A stretch of DNA of 42,476 nucleotides, from assembly GCA_016868575.1 (NCBI GenBank), contig VGGL01000013.1:1-42476 (forward strand). Reading direction: 5' to 3'. This document shows positions 10,156 through 20,047 of this stretch, piece by piece. The DNA comes from Bacteroidota bacterium. GTDB taxonomy: Bacteria > Bacteroidota > Bacteroidia > Bacteroidales > FEN-979. The position numbers and the translations under genes were made by a program. The notes beneath the pieces are model-generated. The model did not search any database and was not told the origin of the DNA. It saw only the letters and a program-made list of their open reading frames with translations. Each line of letters begins with the position of its first letter. The stretch's first letter is position 1.

Positions 10156-11409
10156 ATGCTGTACCATCTCTTTACCTATCTCGATAAAGTGTTCGATGTG
10201 CCGGGCGCCGGGATGTTCCAGTACATCTCCTTCCGTGCTCTCGGGGCAGTGATCACCTCCCTCTTCATCTCCATGATCATTGGACACCGGTTGATCCGTC
10301 TGCTGAAAAGCAAACAGGTAGGAGAAGAGATTCGCGACCTGGGACTGGAAGGCCAGCAAGCCAAGAAAGGAACCCCAACGATGGGAGGCCTGATTATCCT
10401 GGCGGCTATTCTTATTCCAACGCTGCTTTTTGCCAAGCTCAATAATATCTATATCATCCTTATCCTGGTGTCGACTGTGTGGCTGGGATTGATCGGTTTT
10501 CTGGATGACTACATCAAAGTATTCAGGAAAAACAAGAAAGGGCTGGCCGGGAGGTTCAAAATCATCGGGCAGGTTGGATTGGGAATCATCGTCGGAACTA
10601 CCATGTTCTTCAGCGACGATATTGTGATCCGGCAACGAACATCATCTGCGGCAGTGGTTAGAACATCAGAGGTTTTCAACAACGAAGGAGCTCAACAAAA
10701 GTCGACCTTGTTCACACCCACTTCTTCCAAATCGACAAAAACAACGATACCCTTCTTTAAAAACAATGAATTCGATTACGCCATCCTGCTGAAATGGATG
10801 GGCAATGATTACGCAAAATTTGCATGGATCGTGTTCATCCCGATTGTGATCCTGATCATCATTGCCGTTTCCAACGGAGCCAACCTCACGGATGGGATTG
10901 ATGGCCTGGCGACAGGGGTATCCGCCATTATCGGTATCACGCTTGGCATCCTGGCTTATGTCTCCGGCAACATCGTCTTCGCCAGCTACCTGAACATCAT
11001 GTATATCCCTGATACCGGCGAGTTGGCCATTTATATCAGCGCTTTCGTCGGAGCCTGTATTGGGTTTCTCTGGTACAATGCTTACCCGGCACAGGTATTC
11101 ATGGGAGACACGGGCAGCCTGGCTCTTGGCGGCATCATTGCCGTGTTTGCCATCATGATCCGCAAGGAGTTCCTGATCCCCTTGCTCTGCGGCATTTTTC
11201 TCATTGAAAATCTGTCAGTGCTCTTACAGGTCAGCTACTTCAAATTCACCAGAAAAAGATTCGGCGAAGGACGGCGGATATTCAAGATGTCCCCGCTACA
11301 TCATCACTATCAGATACTGGGATATCATGAGTCCAAGATCGTTCTGCGATTTCTGATAGTCGGGATCATGCTGGCCATTATGACGATCATCACACTAAAA
11401 ATAAGATAA
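10156..11409 (+). CDS. mraY: Phospho-N-acetylmuramoyl-pentapeptide-transferase
   Basis: [57 protein letters not shown]. Confidence 0.97.
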   Translation: MLYHLFTYLDKVFDVPGAGMFQYISFRALGAVITSLFISMIIGHRLIRLLKSKQVGEEIRDLGLEGQQAKKGTPTMGGLIILAAILIPTLLFAKLNNIYIILILVSTVWLGLIGFLDDYIKVFRKNKKGLAGRFKIIGQVGLGIIVGTTMFFSDDIVIRQRTSSAAVVRTSEVFNNEGAQQKSTLFTPTSSKSTKTTIPFFKNNEFDYAILLKWMGNDYAKFAWIVFIPIVILIIIAVSNGANLTDGIDGLATGVSAIIGITLGILAYVSGNIVFASYLNIMYIPDTGELAIYISAFVGACIGFLWYNAYPAQVFMGDTGSLALGGIIAVFAIMIRKEFLIPLLCGIFLIENLSVLLQVSYFKFTRKRFGEGRRIFKMSPLHHHYQILGYHESKIVLRFLIVGIMLAIMTIITLKIR

Positions 11410-11978
11410 TGAATCAGAATCCAAAACATATGACATTTGATTCGCTGGCTTTACAAGGCAAAACACGCATCCCCAGGTCACTGGCTGCTGTCATGGAAGA
11501 CAAGCTCACTGAACTCCGGAAAACCACCATCCGGGAGAGTTTCTCCAACATGCGGAATACACCGCACAGACTGGAATTTGTTGCAAATATTCACGGCATC
11601 GAATTCCTCAATGATTCACGTGCTTCCAGCCTGAATTCAACCTGGTTCGCCCTCGAAAGCATGAACAAGCCGTTGATCTGGATTGCAGGTGGAAGTGGAA
11701 ATAAAGAGGACTTTATCGGATTGGCGGAGTTGATTAAAAAGAAAGTGAAAGCCATTATTTGCATTGGGGATGACCGGAAGGAATTTTCAGATTTTCTTCG
11801 AAACATGGCCCGGAACGTATATGAAGCCGAAACCTTGCAAGAGGCTGTGGAAAGCGCCTACGACCTGGGCCAGAAAGGGGATGTTGTTTTGTTCTCTCCA
11901 GGTTGTCCAAGTTTTGATATGTTCAAGGATTTTGTTGAAAGGGGTGAAACATACCGGCGTATGGTTAAAAGCTTATAA
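11409..11978 (+). CDS. murD: Truncated MurD: C-terminal (ligand-binding) Mur-ligase domain only; N-terminal and central ATPase domains absent
   Basis: HRLEFVANIHGIEFLNDSRASSLNSTWFALES...WIAGGSGNKEDF...VLFSPGCPSFDMFKDFVERGETYRRMVKSL matches the MurD C-domain; only 189 aa; begins with 1-nt overlap on mraY stop. Confidence 0.85.
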   Translation: MNQNPKHMTFDSLALQGKTRIPRSLAAVMEDKLTELRKTTIRESFSNMRNTPHRLEFVANIHGIEFLNDSRASSLNSTWFALESMNKPLIWIAGGSGNKEDFIGLAELIKKKVKAIICIGDDRKEFSDFLRNMARNVYEAETLQEAVESAYDLGQKGDVVLFSPGCPSFDMFKDFVERGETYRRMVKSL

Positions 11979-12004
11979 TGAAATAAGGTTAAATATAAAC
12001 TTTC

Positions 12005-12010
12005 AGGAGG
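12005..12010 (+). promoter_or_regulatory. Shine-Dalgarno sequence AGGAGG of ftsW
   Basis: AGGAGG 7 nt before ATG 12018. Confidence 0.8.
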
Positions 12011-12017
12011 AATTGAC

Positions 12018-13211
12018 ATGCTGCGTTATATCAGGAATATCCAGGGTGATAAAGTGATCTGGGGTATCGTCATCATTTTATCGGTTTTGAGTCTGCTCAC
12101 TGTTTACAGCGCTACCGGGTCGCTGGCCTATGCCAAAAATGATGGCAATACAGAGTATTATCTCATCAAGCAACTGATTGTGGTTGTGGCGGGGTTGCTT
12201 TTCATGTATCTGATACACTTGGTCAAATACACCTGGTACAGCAAAGGCTACATCATTTTTGTAACCTTCCTTCTCAGCATTGGATTCCTTGCTGCCCTGA
12301 TTATCTATGGATTGACAATCAACAGTGCAGCAAGGTGGTTACCCATTCCCTTGACAGGGTTGACTTTTCAGCCGTCAGATTTGGCAAAACCGGCACTGGT
12401 GATGTTTTTAGCAAAACTGCTGGCAAACAACCAGGATAAGATCAAATCGTTGAAGATCTACCTTTTCATGCTGATCCCCATTATCCTGATCTGCCTCCTG
12501 ATATTTCCTTCCAACTTTTCTACTGCTGCTATTTTGTTTGTTTCCTGTCTGGTGCTTATCTGGATTGCCCGTGCCCGGATGGCACATATCGGGCTAACGA
12601 TTCTTGCCGGAGCTGCTTTCGGAGTGATCCTGTTCTTTCTGATCATGCATTACCCCAAGGCTATTCCCAGGGGTGAAACATGGAAGCACCGCATTGAAGT
12701 CTGGCTCGATGATTCGAAAGCTGATCCCGAAGCCGATTATCAGATCACCCAGGCAAAGATTGCAATCGCATCCGGCGGCTTCTTCGGTAAAACGCCGGGA
12801 AAAAGCACCCAACGGAATTTCCTGCCTCACCCCTATTCCGACTTCATCTTTGCTTTCATCATTGAAGAGTACGGGCTGGTTGGAGGCGGCTTTGTCACCC
12901 TGCTCTACCTTACCCTCTTCTTCCGGATTGTCAGAATCGCCAACCGATGCAAGGGTAATTTCGGATCTTTTCTATCCTTCGGTATCGGGTTTCTGATCGT
13001 CTTCCAGGCATTGATCAACATGGGTGTTGCTGTTGGACTGTTACCTGTGACCGGCCAGACGCTGCCATTGGTAAGCATGGGGGGGACTTCACTCTGGTTC
13101 ACGGCCATCTCTATCGGGATTATCCTTAGTGTAAGCAGGGGTCTTGAGATTGAAGCACAGGAAGAAAAAACCTCTTTCAAGATCTCCGATAATTTATATG
13201 CGACTGTTTAA
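12018..13211 (+). CDS. ftsW: SEDS peptidoglycan glycosyltransferase FtsW
   Basis: Polytopic; PSDLAKPALVMFLAKLL, HPYSDFIFAFIIEEYGLVGG, LPLVSMGGTSLW. Confidence 0.95.
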   Translation: MLRYIRNIQGDKVIWGIVIILSVLSLLTVYSATGSLAYAKNDGNTEYYLIKQLIVVVAGLLFMYLIHLVKYTWYSKGYIIFVTFLLSIGFLAALIIYGLTINSAARWLPIPLTGLTFQPSDLAKPALVMFLAKLLANNQDKIKSLKIYLFMLIPIILICLLIFPSNFSTAAILFVSCLVLIWIARARMAHIGLTILAGAAFGVILFFLIMHYPKAIPRGETWKHRIEVWLDDSKADPEADYQITQAKIAIASGGFFGKTPGKSTQRNFLPHPYSDFIFAFIIEEYGLVGGGFVTLLYLTLFFRIVRIANRCKGNFGSFLSFGIGFLIVFQALINMGVAVGLLPVTGQTLPLVSMGGTSLWFTAISIGIILSVSRGLEIEAQEEKTSFKISDNLYATV

Positions 13212-13229
13212 TCAACCTGAATTATCTGT

Positions 13230-14330
13230 ATGAAGGCAATCATCAGTGGAGGCGGCACCGGAGGTCATGTTTTTCCAGCCATTGCGATTGCCAACGCACT
13301 CCGGAAGAAGTATCCTGATGCGGCCATTCAGTTTATCGGGGCCACAGGCAAGATGGAAATGGAAAAAGTGCCGGCAGCCGGCTATCCTATCGAAGGGCTC
13401 TGGATCAGCGGTTTCCATCGAAGGATCACGGTGAAAAACCTGTTGTTCCCATTAAAGGTTTTCCTGAGCCTAAGGAAAGCTTCCAAAATCATCAAGACCT
13501 TTCAGCCCGATGTAGTGATCGGTTCAGGAGGATACGCCAGCGGGCCAACCCTCAGAATGGCTGCTAAATCGGGCATCCCAACTGTGATCCTGGAGCAAAA
13601 TTCCTATCCCGGAATGACCAATAAGCTGCTGGCTGATGCTGTCGACCGTATCTGTGTGGCTTATGAAGGGATGGAAGGCTATTTTCCGGCTGAAAAAATT
13701 GTGTTGACCGGTAATCCGATCCGGCAGGACATCACTGACCCAACCGATAAAAAATCCGAGGCGTATATATTTTTCGGTATCGACCCTTCGCTGAAAACAG
13801 TTCTTGTCATTGGCGGAAGCCTGGGAGCCCGTACCATTAACGAAAGCATTGCTTTTAACCTGAGCTTCTTCGGGGATAATAACATCCAGGTCATCTGGCA
13901 AACCGGAAAGATGTACCACCGGGAAGCCCGGGCCAGCGTTGCAGGAAAAAGCAAGGGCAACATCCGGATATTTGATTTCATACAGCGCATGGATCTGGCT
14001 TACGCCTGTGCAGATGTGATCATCTCCAGAGCTGGAGCCATCGCTATCTCCGAGCTTTGCATGGCTGGGAAACCGGCTATTCTTATCCCCTCCCCCAGTG
14101 TGGTCGCTGACCATCAAACAAAAAATGTGAAGGCCCTGGTAGAGCGAAATGCAGCGATTTATTTGAAAGATCATGAAGCCAGGGAAAGGATCAGCCAGGT
14201 CATCCAGGAACTCTTCCAAAACCCTGAACGGATGACCATGTTTGGCAACAACATCCGGGAAATGGCCAAACCTGATGCAGCCGACAGGATCGTTGAAGTG
14301 ATCGTCTCCCTGATTCAGCATAACCAGTGA
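13230..14330 (+). CDS. murG: UDP-N-acetylglucosamine--N-acetylmuramyl-(pentapeptide) pyrophosphoryl-undecaprenol GlcNAc transferase
   Basis: ISGGGTGGHVFPAIAIANAL, GSGGYASGPTLRMA, LEQNSYPGMTNK. Confidence 0.97.
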   Translation: MKAIISGGGTGGHVFPAIAIANALRKKYPDAAIQFIGATGKMEMEKVPAAGYPIEGLWISGFHRRITVKNLLFPLKVFLSLRKASKIIKTFQPDVVIGSGGYASGPTLRMAAKSGIPTVILEQNSYPGMTNKLLADAVDRICVAYEGMEGYFPAEKIVLTGNPIRQDITDPTDKKSEAYIFFGIDPSLKTVLVIGGSLGARTINESIAFNLSFFGDNNIQVIWQTGKMYHREARASVAGKSKGNIRIFDFIQRMDLAYACADVIISRAGAIAISELCMAGKPAILIPSPSVVADHQTKNVKALVERNAAIYLKDHEARERISQVIQELFQNPERMTMFGNNIREMAKPDAADRIVEVIVSLIQHNQ

Positions 14331-14336
14331 CCAGAG

Positions 14337-15728
14337 ATGTTTAAAACAACGCTCCATACAGTCTATTTTCTTGGTATCGGAGGCATCGGTATGAGCGCCC
14401 TGGCTCAGTATTTTTTAGCCCGGGGAATCAGGGTGTATGGCTATGACCTGACAGAGACAGAACTGACCCGATCGTTGATCAATCAAGGCTGTGATATCCA
14501 TTATCAGCCAGATATTTCGGCCATACCAGTGATTCCTGATCTGGTGATCTACACACCTGCCATACCCCAGGATCATCCGGAGTTGGTGTTCTTGCGTGAA
14601 CAACACGCCAATATCATGAAGCGATCGGAAGTCCTCGGAGAGATCACCCGTCCATATCAAACCATTGCCATTGCCGGGAGTCATGGAAAAACCACCGTGA
14701 CAACCCTCACGGCATTTTTATTTCGGGAAGCCGGAAGACACATGACTGCCTTCCTTGGCGGGATATCTAAAAATTATCAATCGAATCTGATCACCCATGA
14801 AGGGAAAGGGGCTCCCGTGATGATCGTGGAGGCGGATGAGTTTGATCGTTCGTTCCTCAAGCTGGAGCCTTATCTGGCTGTTGTCACATCGGCTGATGCA
14901 GATCATCTCGATATTTACGGGACAGCTGATGCGGTAAAAGAGACCTTTGGCGCATTTATCCGAAAGATCAAACCAGGCGGTCACCTGGTAATCAAAAAAA
15001 ACCTATGCATACCGGTTGATCCGGAACAACCTATCCATGTTTCAACCTATTCCCTCGAAAGCGAGGCTGACTATTATGCCAGAAACCTCCGGATCATCAA
15101 TGAAAAATATGTTTTTGACCTGGCCACGCCACACCGGATAATCCAGGATATTGACCTCGGATTACCTGGTTTATTTAATGTTGAAAATGCCGTTGCTGCC
15201 ATCGCCATTGCCCTGATCGCCGGTATAAGCATCAAACAAATTCGTCAGTCGCTCAAGACTTTTTCCGGCGTCAAAAGGAGATTTGACTATCATGTCCGCA
15301 ACCAGAAACACATCTACCTTGATGATTATGCCCATCATCCGGAAGAATTGAAAGCATGCATCCTGGCTGTAAAGGAATTGCATGGTGACCGGAAGATCAC
15401 CGGAATCTTCCAGCCTCACCTGTTCAGTCGTACCCGTGATCTGGCAGATGGATTTGTTCAAAGCCTGGAACTGCTGGACGATATCATCCTGCTTGATATA
15501 TATCCCGCCAGGGAATTGCCGATCGAGGGGATTACTTCGCAATGGCTGCTGAGCCAAATAAAGAAAGAAGAGAAGATATGTTGTTCGATGGAAAAGGTCA
15601 TGGATCTGATCAAAGTGAAGAATCCCGACTTGCTGCTGACATTGGGCGCCGGAGATATTGATCAACTCGTTGAGCCGATAACAAGGATGCTTAAAGGTGA
15701 CGATGATGAAATTAACAATGGCTGTTAG
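14337..15728 (+). CDS. murC: UDP-N-acetylmuramate--L-alanine ligase
   Basis: FLGIGGIGMSALAQYF, IAGSHGKTTVTTLTAF, DDYAHHPEELKA, FQPHLFSRT. Confidence 0.97.
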   Translation: MFKTTLHTVYFLGIGGIGMSALAQYFLARGIRVYGYDLTETELTRSLINQGCDIHYQPDISAIPVIPDLVIYTPAIPQDHPELVFLREQHANIMKRSEVLGEITRPYQTIAIAGSHGKTTVTTLTAFLFREAGRHMTAFLGGISKNYQSNLITHEGKGAPVMIVEADEFDRSFLKLEPYLAVVTSADADHLDIYGTADAVKETFGAFIRKIKPGGHLVIKKNLCIPVDPEQPIHVSTYSLESEADYYARNLRIINEKYVFDLATPHRIIQDIDLGLPGLFNVENAVAAIAIALIAGISIKQIRQSLKTFSGVKRRFDYHVRNQKHIYLDDYAHHPEELKACILAVKELHGDRKITGIFQPHLFSRTRDLADGFVQSLELLDDIILLDIYPARELPIEGITSQWLLSQIKKEEKICCSMEKVMDLIKVKNPDLLLTLGAGDIDQLVEPITRMLKGDDDEINNGC

Positions 15729-15760
15729 TAAAAACAAATGAATGCAGGGCCTGAAACCCG

Positions 15761-15768
15761 TAATTTTG
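15761..15768 (+). promoter_or_regulatory. Possible internal promoter -7 box TAATTTTG upstream of ftsQ
   Basis: TAATTTTG 16 bp upstream of ftsQ ATG in the 56-bp murC-ftsQ gap. Confidence 0.35.
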
Positions 15769-15784
15769 CAACACTTACAGAAAG

Positions 15785-16594
15785 ATGCTCAGAAAGATAT
15801 TGATCTTCATTGCCTGGATCCTGGCCGTTGGGCTGGTGGTGTTCATTACTGCTTTTGTGGCAGTTGAACATCATCAGAAGCTTTGCAGGGGCATGGAGAT
15901 TAAAATATTTTATACCGGTAGCCAGGTATTGCTGAAACAAGAGGATGTCTTCCGACTGCTTTTCAAAAATGGGAAAGGGCCGGAAGGAGTTCCGTTATAT
16001 AAGATCAACACTTCCACTCTTGAATCCAGGTTGAAGACTAATTATTATATCCTTCAGGCGGAAGTCTATCATACAACAGATGGGGTGGTCCATGTGGATA
16101 TAATCCAGCGGGATCCCATCGCACGTGTGATCAGTGAGGGGGGAAAAGACCGTTTGATGGACAAAGAGGGCATGATGATGCCCCTTGATGAGCGGTATCC
16201 TGTGAGGGTGCTTGTTGTAAACGGCTCCATCCCGGATTCAGTCATTGACAAGAAGGAACAAACGCACAAACCGTTTTCAACTTCTTTAATCTCATCTGAT
16301 TCAACTAAGAATGACCCGTTGAATATTAAGATCTTCCGGCTGGCTTCCTTCATTGAAGAAAGCGATTTCCTGAAAGCACAGATCAGTCAGATCTATGTTA
16401 CTCCATCTATGGAATTTGAGCTGATCCCGGTGGTTGGAAGGCATGTTGTTGTTTTCGGTGATACCACCCGGATGAGAGAGAAATTCGAGAAGTTGATCAT
16501 TTTCTATAAGAAAGGATTGGTTAAAGCCGGCTTCGATACATATAAAACCATCAACATCAAATACAAGGACCAGGTAATTTGTTCAAAACACTGA
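15785..16594 (+). CDS. ftsQ: Cell division protein FtsQ
   Basis: Single N-term TM then POTRA/FtsQ-like region; position between murC and ftsA. Confidence 0.88.
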   Translation: MLRKILIFIAWILAVGLVVFITAFVAVEHHQKLCRGMEIKIFYTGSQVLLKQEDVFRLLFKNGKGPEGVPLYKINTSTLESRLKTNYYILQAEVYHTTDGVVHVDIIQRDPIARVISEGGKDRLMDKEGMMMPLDERYPVRVLVVNGSIPDSVIDKKEQTHKPFSTSLISSDSTKNDPLNIKIFRLASFIEESDFLKAQISQIYVTPSMEFELIPVVGRHVVVFGDTTRMREKFEKLIIFYKKGLVKAGFDTYKTINIKYKDQVICSKH

Positions 16595-17928
16595 AACGTA
16601 TGGCATCTTCAGAAATCATTGTAGGACTTGATATTGGGACAACCAAAATTGCTGTCATTGTTGGCCGCAAAAACGAATATGACAAAGTGGAGATTCTTGG
16701 ACATGGCAAAACGCTTTCTCTGGGAGTACGGAGAGGGGTTGTCGCCAACATTGAAAACACCGTCCAATCGATCAAGGCAGCGGTAGAGGAAGCCTGCCTG
16801 AAATCGGGCGTTGACATTAAATATGTGAACGTAGGCATAGCCGGACAACACATGAAGAGTCTCCAGCACCGCGGAAGCATCATCCGGAAAAACATCGATA
16901 CCGAGATCAGCCAGGATGATATCGACAATCTTCACACGGGGATGTTCAATCTCAACATGAATCCGGGTGAAGAGATCATCGATGTGATCCCACAGGAGTA
17001 TATAGTAGATGGTGAATCAGGGATCAAGCAACCCATCGGCATGCTGGGGAATTCCCTGGAAGCGAACTTCCACATCATCATTGGCCAGACAGCCGCTGCA
17101 AAAAACATCTATAAATGTGTTAAAAAGGCCGGGCTTGAAGTCGTTGACCTGATCCTGGAACCGATGGCATCCGCCGATGCGGTGCTCAGTGAAGAGGAAA
17201 AAGAGGCCGGTGTGGTCATGGTGGATATTGGAGGAGGAACATCAGATGTAGCTATCTTCCAGGATGGCATCATCCGCCATACAGCCGTCATTCCACTGGG
17301 CGGGGACATTGTCACCGAGGATGTCCGGGAAGGGTGCTCCATCATTAAGAAACATGCGGAAGACCTTAAGATCAAATATGGCTCAGCCCTTGCCAGTGAG
17401 AACAAGGAGACGGAAATAGTGGCTATTCCAAGCTTACGCGGAAGGCCTCCCCGGGAGATATCCCTGAAAAACCTGGCCAGTATCATCCAGGCCCGGATGG
17501 AAGAGATCATCGAGCATATCTATTTTGAGATCCGGCATTCAGGATATGAGAAGAAACTGATCGGTGGGATCGTCCTTACCGGTGGTGGTTCTCAACTCAA
17601 ACACATCGCACAGCTTACCGAATATATGACCGGGATGGATACCCGCATCGGTTATCCCAATGAGCACCTCTCTCCGGATATCCCCAAAGAGATGGCAAGC
17701 CCGATGTATGCCACCGGTATCGGACTCGTGTTGATCGGCATGGCCCGCTATGAAAAAGATAAGGCACGTAATAAGCCGGTCGTGGAAGAAACTGCCCCAG
17801 CAGGCAAGGTGAAACCTCCCAAGCAGAAAAAAGAGAAAGAGAAAAAGCCGGATGACGACGCTTCAAGAAAGTTCACCGATGCTTTTATCGAGAAAATCAA
17901 GAACTGGTTTGAGTCAGAAGCGGAATGA
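16579..17928 (+). CDS. ftsA: Cell division protein FtsA (start may be Met at 16600)
   Basis: IIVGLDIGTTKIAVIVGRKNEYDKVEILG; VVMVDIGGGTSDVAIFQDG; charged linker then amphipathic tail FTDAFIEKIKNWFES. Confidence 0.95.
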   Translation: MFKTLKRMASSEIIVGLDIGTTKIAVIVGRKNEYDKVEILGHGKTLSLGVRRGVVANIENTVQSIKAAVEEACLKSGVDIKYVNVGIAGQHMKSLQHRGSIIRKNIDTEISQDDIDNLHTGMFNLNMNPGEEIIDVIPQEYIVDGESGIKQPIGMLGNSLEANFHIIIGQTAAAKNIYKCVKKAGLEVVDLILEPMASADAVLSEEEKEAGVVMVDIGGGTSDVAIFQDGIIRHTAVIPLGGDIVTEDVREGCSIIKKHAEDLKIKYGSALASENKETEIVAIPSLRGRPPREISLKNLASIIQARMEEIIEHIYFEIRHSGYEKKLIGGIVLTGGGSQLKHIAQLTEYMTGMDTRIGYPNEHLSPDIPKEMASPMYATGIGLVLIGMARYEKDKARNKPVVEETAPAGKVKPPKQKKEKEKKPDDDASRKFTDAFIEKIKNWFESEAE

Positions 17929-18022
17929 AGCATTAATTAACAGTTCCACGTTAGTAATTTTTTCAAGATCACTAAAAACGACCCTTTGTTCTTATATAAA
18001 TTAGTCGGGAAAAAAAACAACC

Positions 18023-19573
18023 ATGTTAAGATTCGATGACTCCGGCGAAACTCCTTCCATCATCAAGGTAATTGGTGTAGGAGGAGGAGGCAGCAACGCT
18101 GTCACCCACATGTTTAAAATGGGCATTCAGGGTGTTGAATTCCTCATCTGCAACACAGATGTACAGGCGATGAAACACAACCCAATCACCAACCACATCC
18201 AGTTAGGCGTAAATCTGACCGGTGGTCTGGGCGCTGGAGCCATTCCCAGCGTTGGCAAGAACGCTGCCATCGAAAGCATCGATGAGATACGCCGGTCCTT
18301 GCAAGGCAATACCCGGATGGTATTCATCACCGCCGGCATGGGAGGCGGAACAGGAACCGGCGCTGCACCGGTCATCGCCGCCGTAGCCAAAGAACTCGAC
18401 ATCCTTACCGTTGGCATCGTCACCTTACCCTTTTCTTTTGAAGGCCGTAAAAGGAGATGCTATGCGGAAGAAGGTATCAATGAACTGAAAAAACACGTAG
18501 ATGCCCTCATTGTCATCTGCAATGATAAGCTGCGGGAAGTATATGGAAACCTGAAACTTTCCGACGCCTTCAGCCGTGCCGATAATGTCCTTACCAATGC
18601 AGCCAAAGGAATCGCTGAGATCATTACTGTGGTAGGTCATATCAATGTTGACTTTGAGGATGTAAAAACAGTTATGAAAGATAGCGGAGTGGCCCTGATG
18701 GGTACCGGATCGGCAGAGGGAGAAGACCGGGCCTTGAGAGCCGTTGAAGAAGCCATCAACTCGCCCCTGTTGAATGACAGCGACATCGAAGGCGCTTCCA
18801 ATATCCTGCTGTATATCTCATCCGGTGAAGAAGAAATCTCAATGGATGAAGTCACCGAGATCACCGATTTTATCCAATTGAAAACCAAGAACACTGCAGA
18901 AGTGATCTGGGGAAGCGGTAGAGATGAAAGACTTGGCAACAGGATCAACATAACCCTTATTGCAACAGGCTTTGACAAAGAGCATCGCATCCATCATGCC
19001 GATCCTCCACAAAAGATCAAAGTCGGCACCCTCTACGAGGAAGCCCCGGAAAAGCAGCCTGAGGTGCAATCTGACATCCCTGCCCCCCAACAAGATGCAG
19101 TTAATGAGATCACCTTGATCCATCGACCCGCCGAGACAGCAGAACCACCCATAGCTCCGCCAGAAAAAGAATGGATGGAATATAAGCCTATTATGCCACA
19201 ACGGAAACCAGAGGTCAAGCCAGATCCGGTTGTGCAGGAACCAGACCCTGTAACCACCACTCCCCTTTATACTTCAGCGCCCCCGTCCAGAGAACCTTTG
19301 CAGCCGCGTATCATCGAACCCAATGATCTGGACCGCAGGACAAAAGAACGGGTAGATAGACTTCGCACCCTAAGCTTTGATTTGAAAAACCGGGCAAGGA
19401 TGAGCATTGATGAACTCGAAAGCATCCCTGCCTATAAAAGAAGAAATGTTGAATTTGCGGAAGTCCCGGCATCTGACATTCCCCTTGTTTCCAGGATGAC
19501 CCTGTCAAAGACGGAAGAAAATGGCGCCGAAATCCATACCGACAATTCTTTCCTTCATGACAATGTAGACTAA
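18023..19573 (+). CDS. ftsZ: Cell division protein FtsZ
   Basis: IKVIGVGGGGSNAVTHMF, FITAGMGGGTGTGAAPVIA; variable linker; IPAYKRRNV then terminal NSFLHDNVD. Confidence 0.98.
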   Translation: MLRFDDSGETPSIIKVIGVGGGGSNAVTHMFKMGIQGVEFLICNTDVQAMKHNPITNHIQLGVNLTGGLGAGAIPSVGKNAAIESIDEIRRSLQGNTRMVFITAGMGGGTGTGAAPVIAAVAKELDILTVGIVTLPFSFEGRKRRCYAEEGINELKKHVDALIVICNDKLREVYGNLKLSDAFSRADNVLTNAAKGIAEIITVVGHINVDFEDVKTVMKDSGVALMGTGSAEGEDRALRAVEEAINSPLLNDSDIEGASNILLYISSGEEEISMDEVTEITDFIQLKTKNTAEVIWGSGRDERLGNRINITLIATGFDKEHRIHHADPPQKIKVGTLYEEAPEKQPEVQSDIPAPQQDAVNEITLIHRPAETAEPPIAPPEKEWMEYKPIMPQRKPEVKPDPVVQEPDPVTTTPLYTSAPPSREPLQPRIIEPNDLDRRTKERVDRLRTLSFDLKNRARMSIDELESIPAYKRRNVEFAEVPASDIPLVSRMTLSKTEENGAEIHTDNSFLHDNVD

Positions 19574-19585
19574 CCTGAGATATTT

Positions 19586-20047
19586 ATGAACCTGGAAAAG
19601 ATGATCAGCGAAGACATGAAAGCAGCCATGCTGGCCAAAGATAATGCCAAACTGGAGGCTATCAGGGCAATCAAGGCAGCCCTTCTTATCGAAAAAACCG
19701 GTAAGGAAACGGCAAGAGGGGAACTGAGCGAGGAAGCCGGAATCAAGTTGTTACAGAAACTGGTCAAACAAAGAAAAGAAGCAGCCGAGATATATCTCTC
19801 CAACAACCGGAAAGACCTTGCAGATGTTGAACTATTCCAGGCCTCAGTTATCGAGAAGTACCTTCCGGCTCAAATGGGCGAAGAGGAACTGAGGAACTAT
19901 ATCCGGGATGTCATGGTTAAAGTTGGTGCTTCTTCGATCAAAGACATGGGAAAAGTGATGGGAATAGCCAGCAAAGAACTCGCCGGAAAAGCCGATAATA
20001 AGACCATCTCACTTTTCGTAAAGGAAATCCTGGAACGGAATCAATGA
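19586..20047 (+). CDS. GatB/YqeY domain-containing protein
   Basis: ISEDMKAAMLAKDNAKLEAIRAIKAALL...; typical position after ftsZ. Confidence 0.92.
   Translation: MNLEKMISEDMKAAMLAKDNAKLEAIRAIKAALLIEKTGKETARGELSEEAGIKLLQKLVKQRKEAAEIYLSNNRKDLADVELFQASVIEKYLPAQMGEEELRNYIRDVMVKVGASSIKDMGKVMGIASKELAGKADNKTISLFVKEILERNQ

Noticed and set aside
11764-12057. 97-aa ORF overlapping murD end and ftsW start
   Set aside because: Out of frame with both recognised genes; ends inside ftsW; the SD and ATG at 12005-12020 fit ftsW.
13524-14357. 277-aa ORF antisense to murG
   Set aside because: Shadow ORF of a conserved gene; no domain signature.
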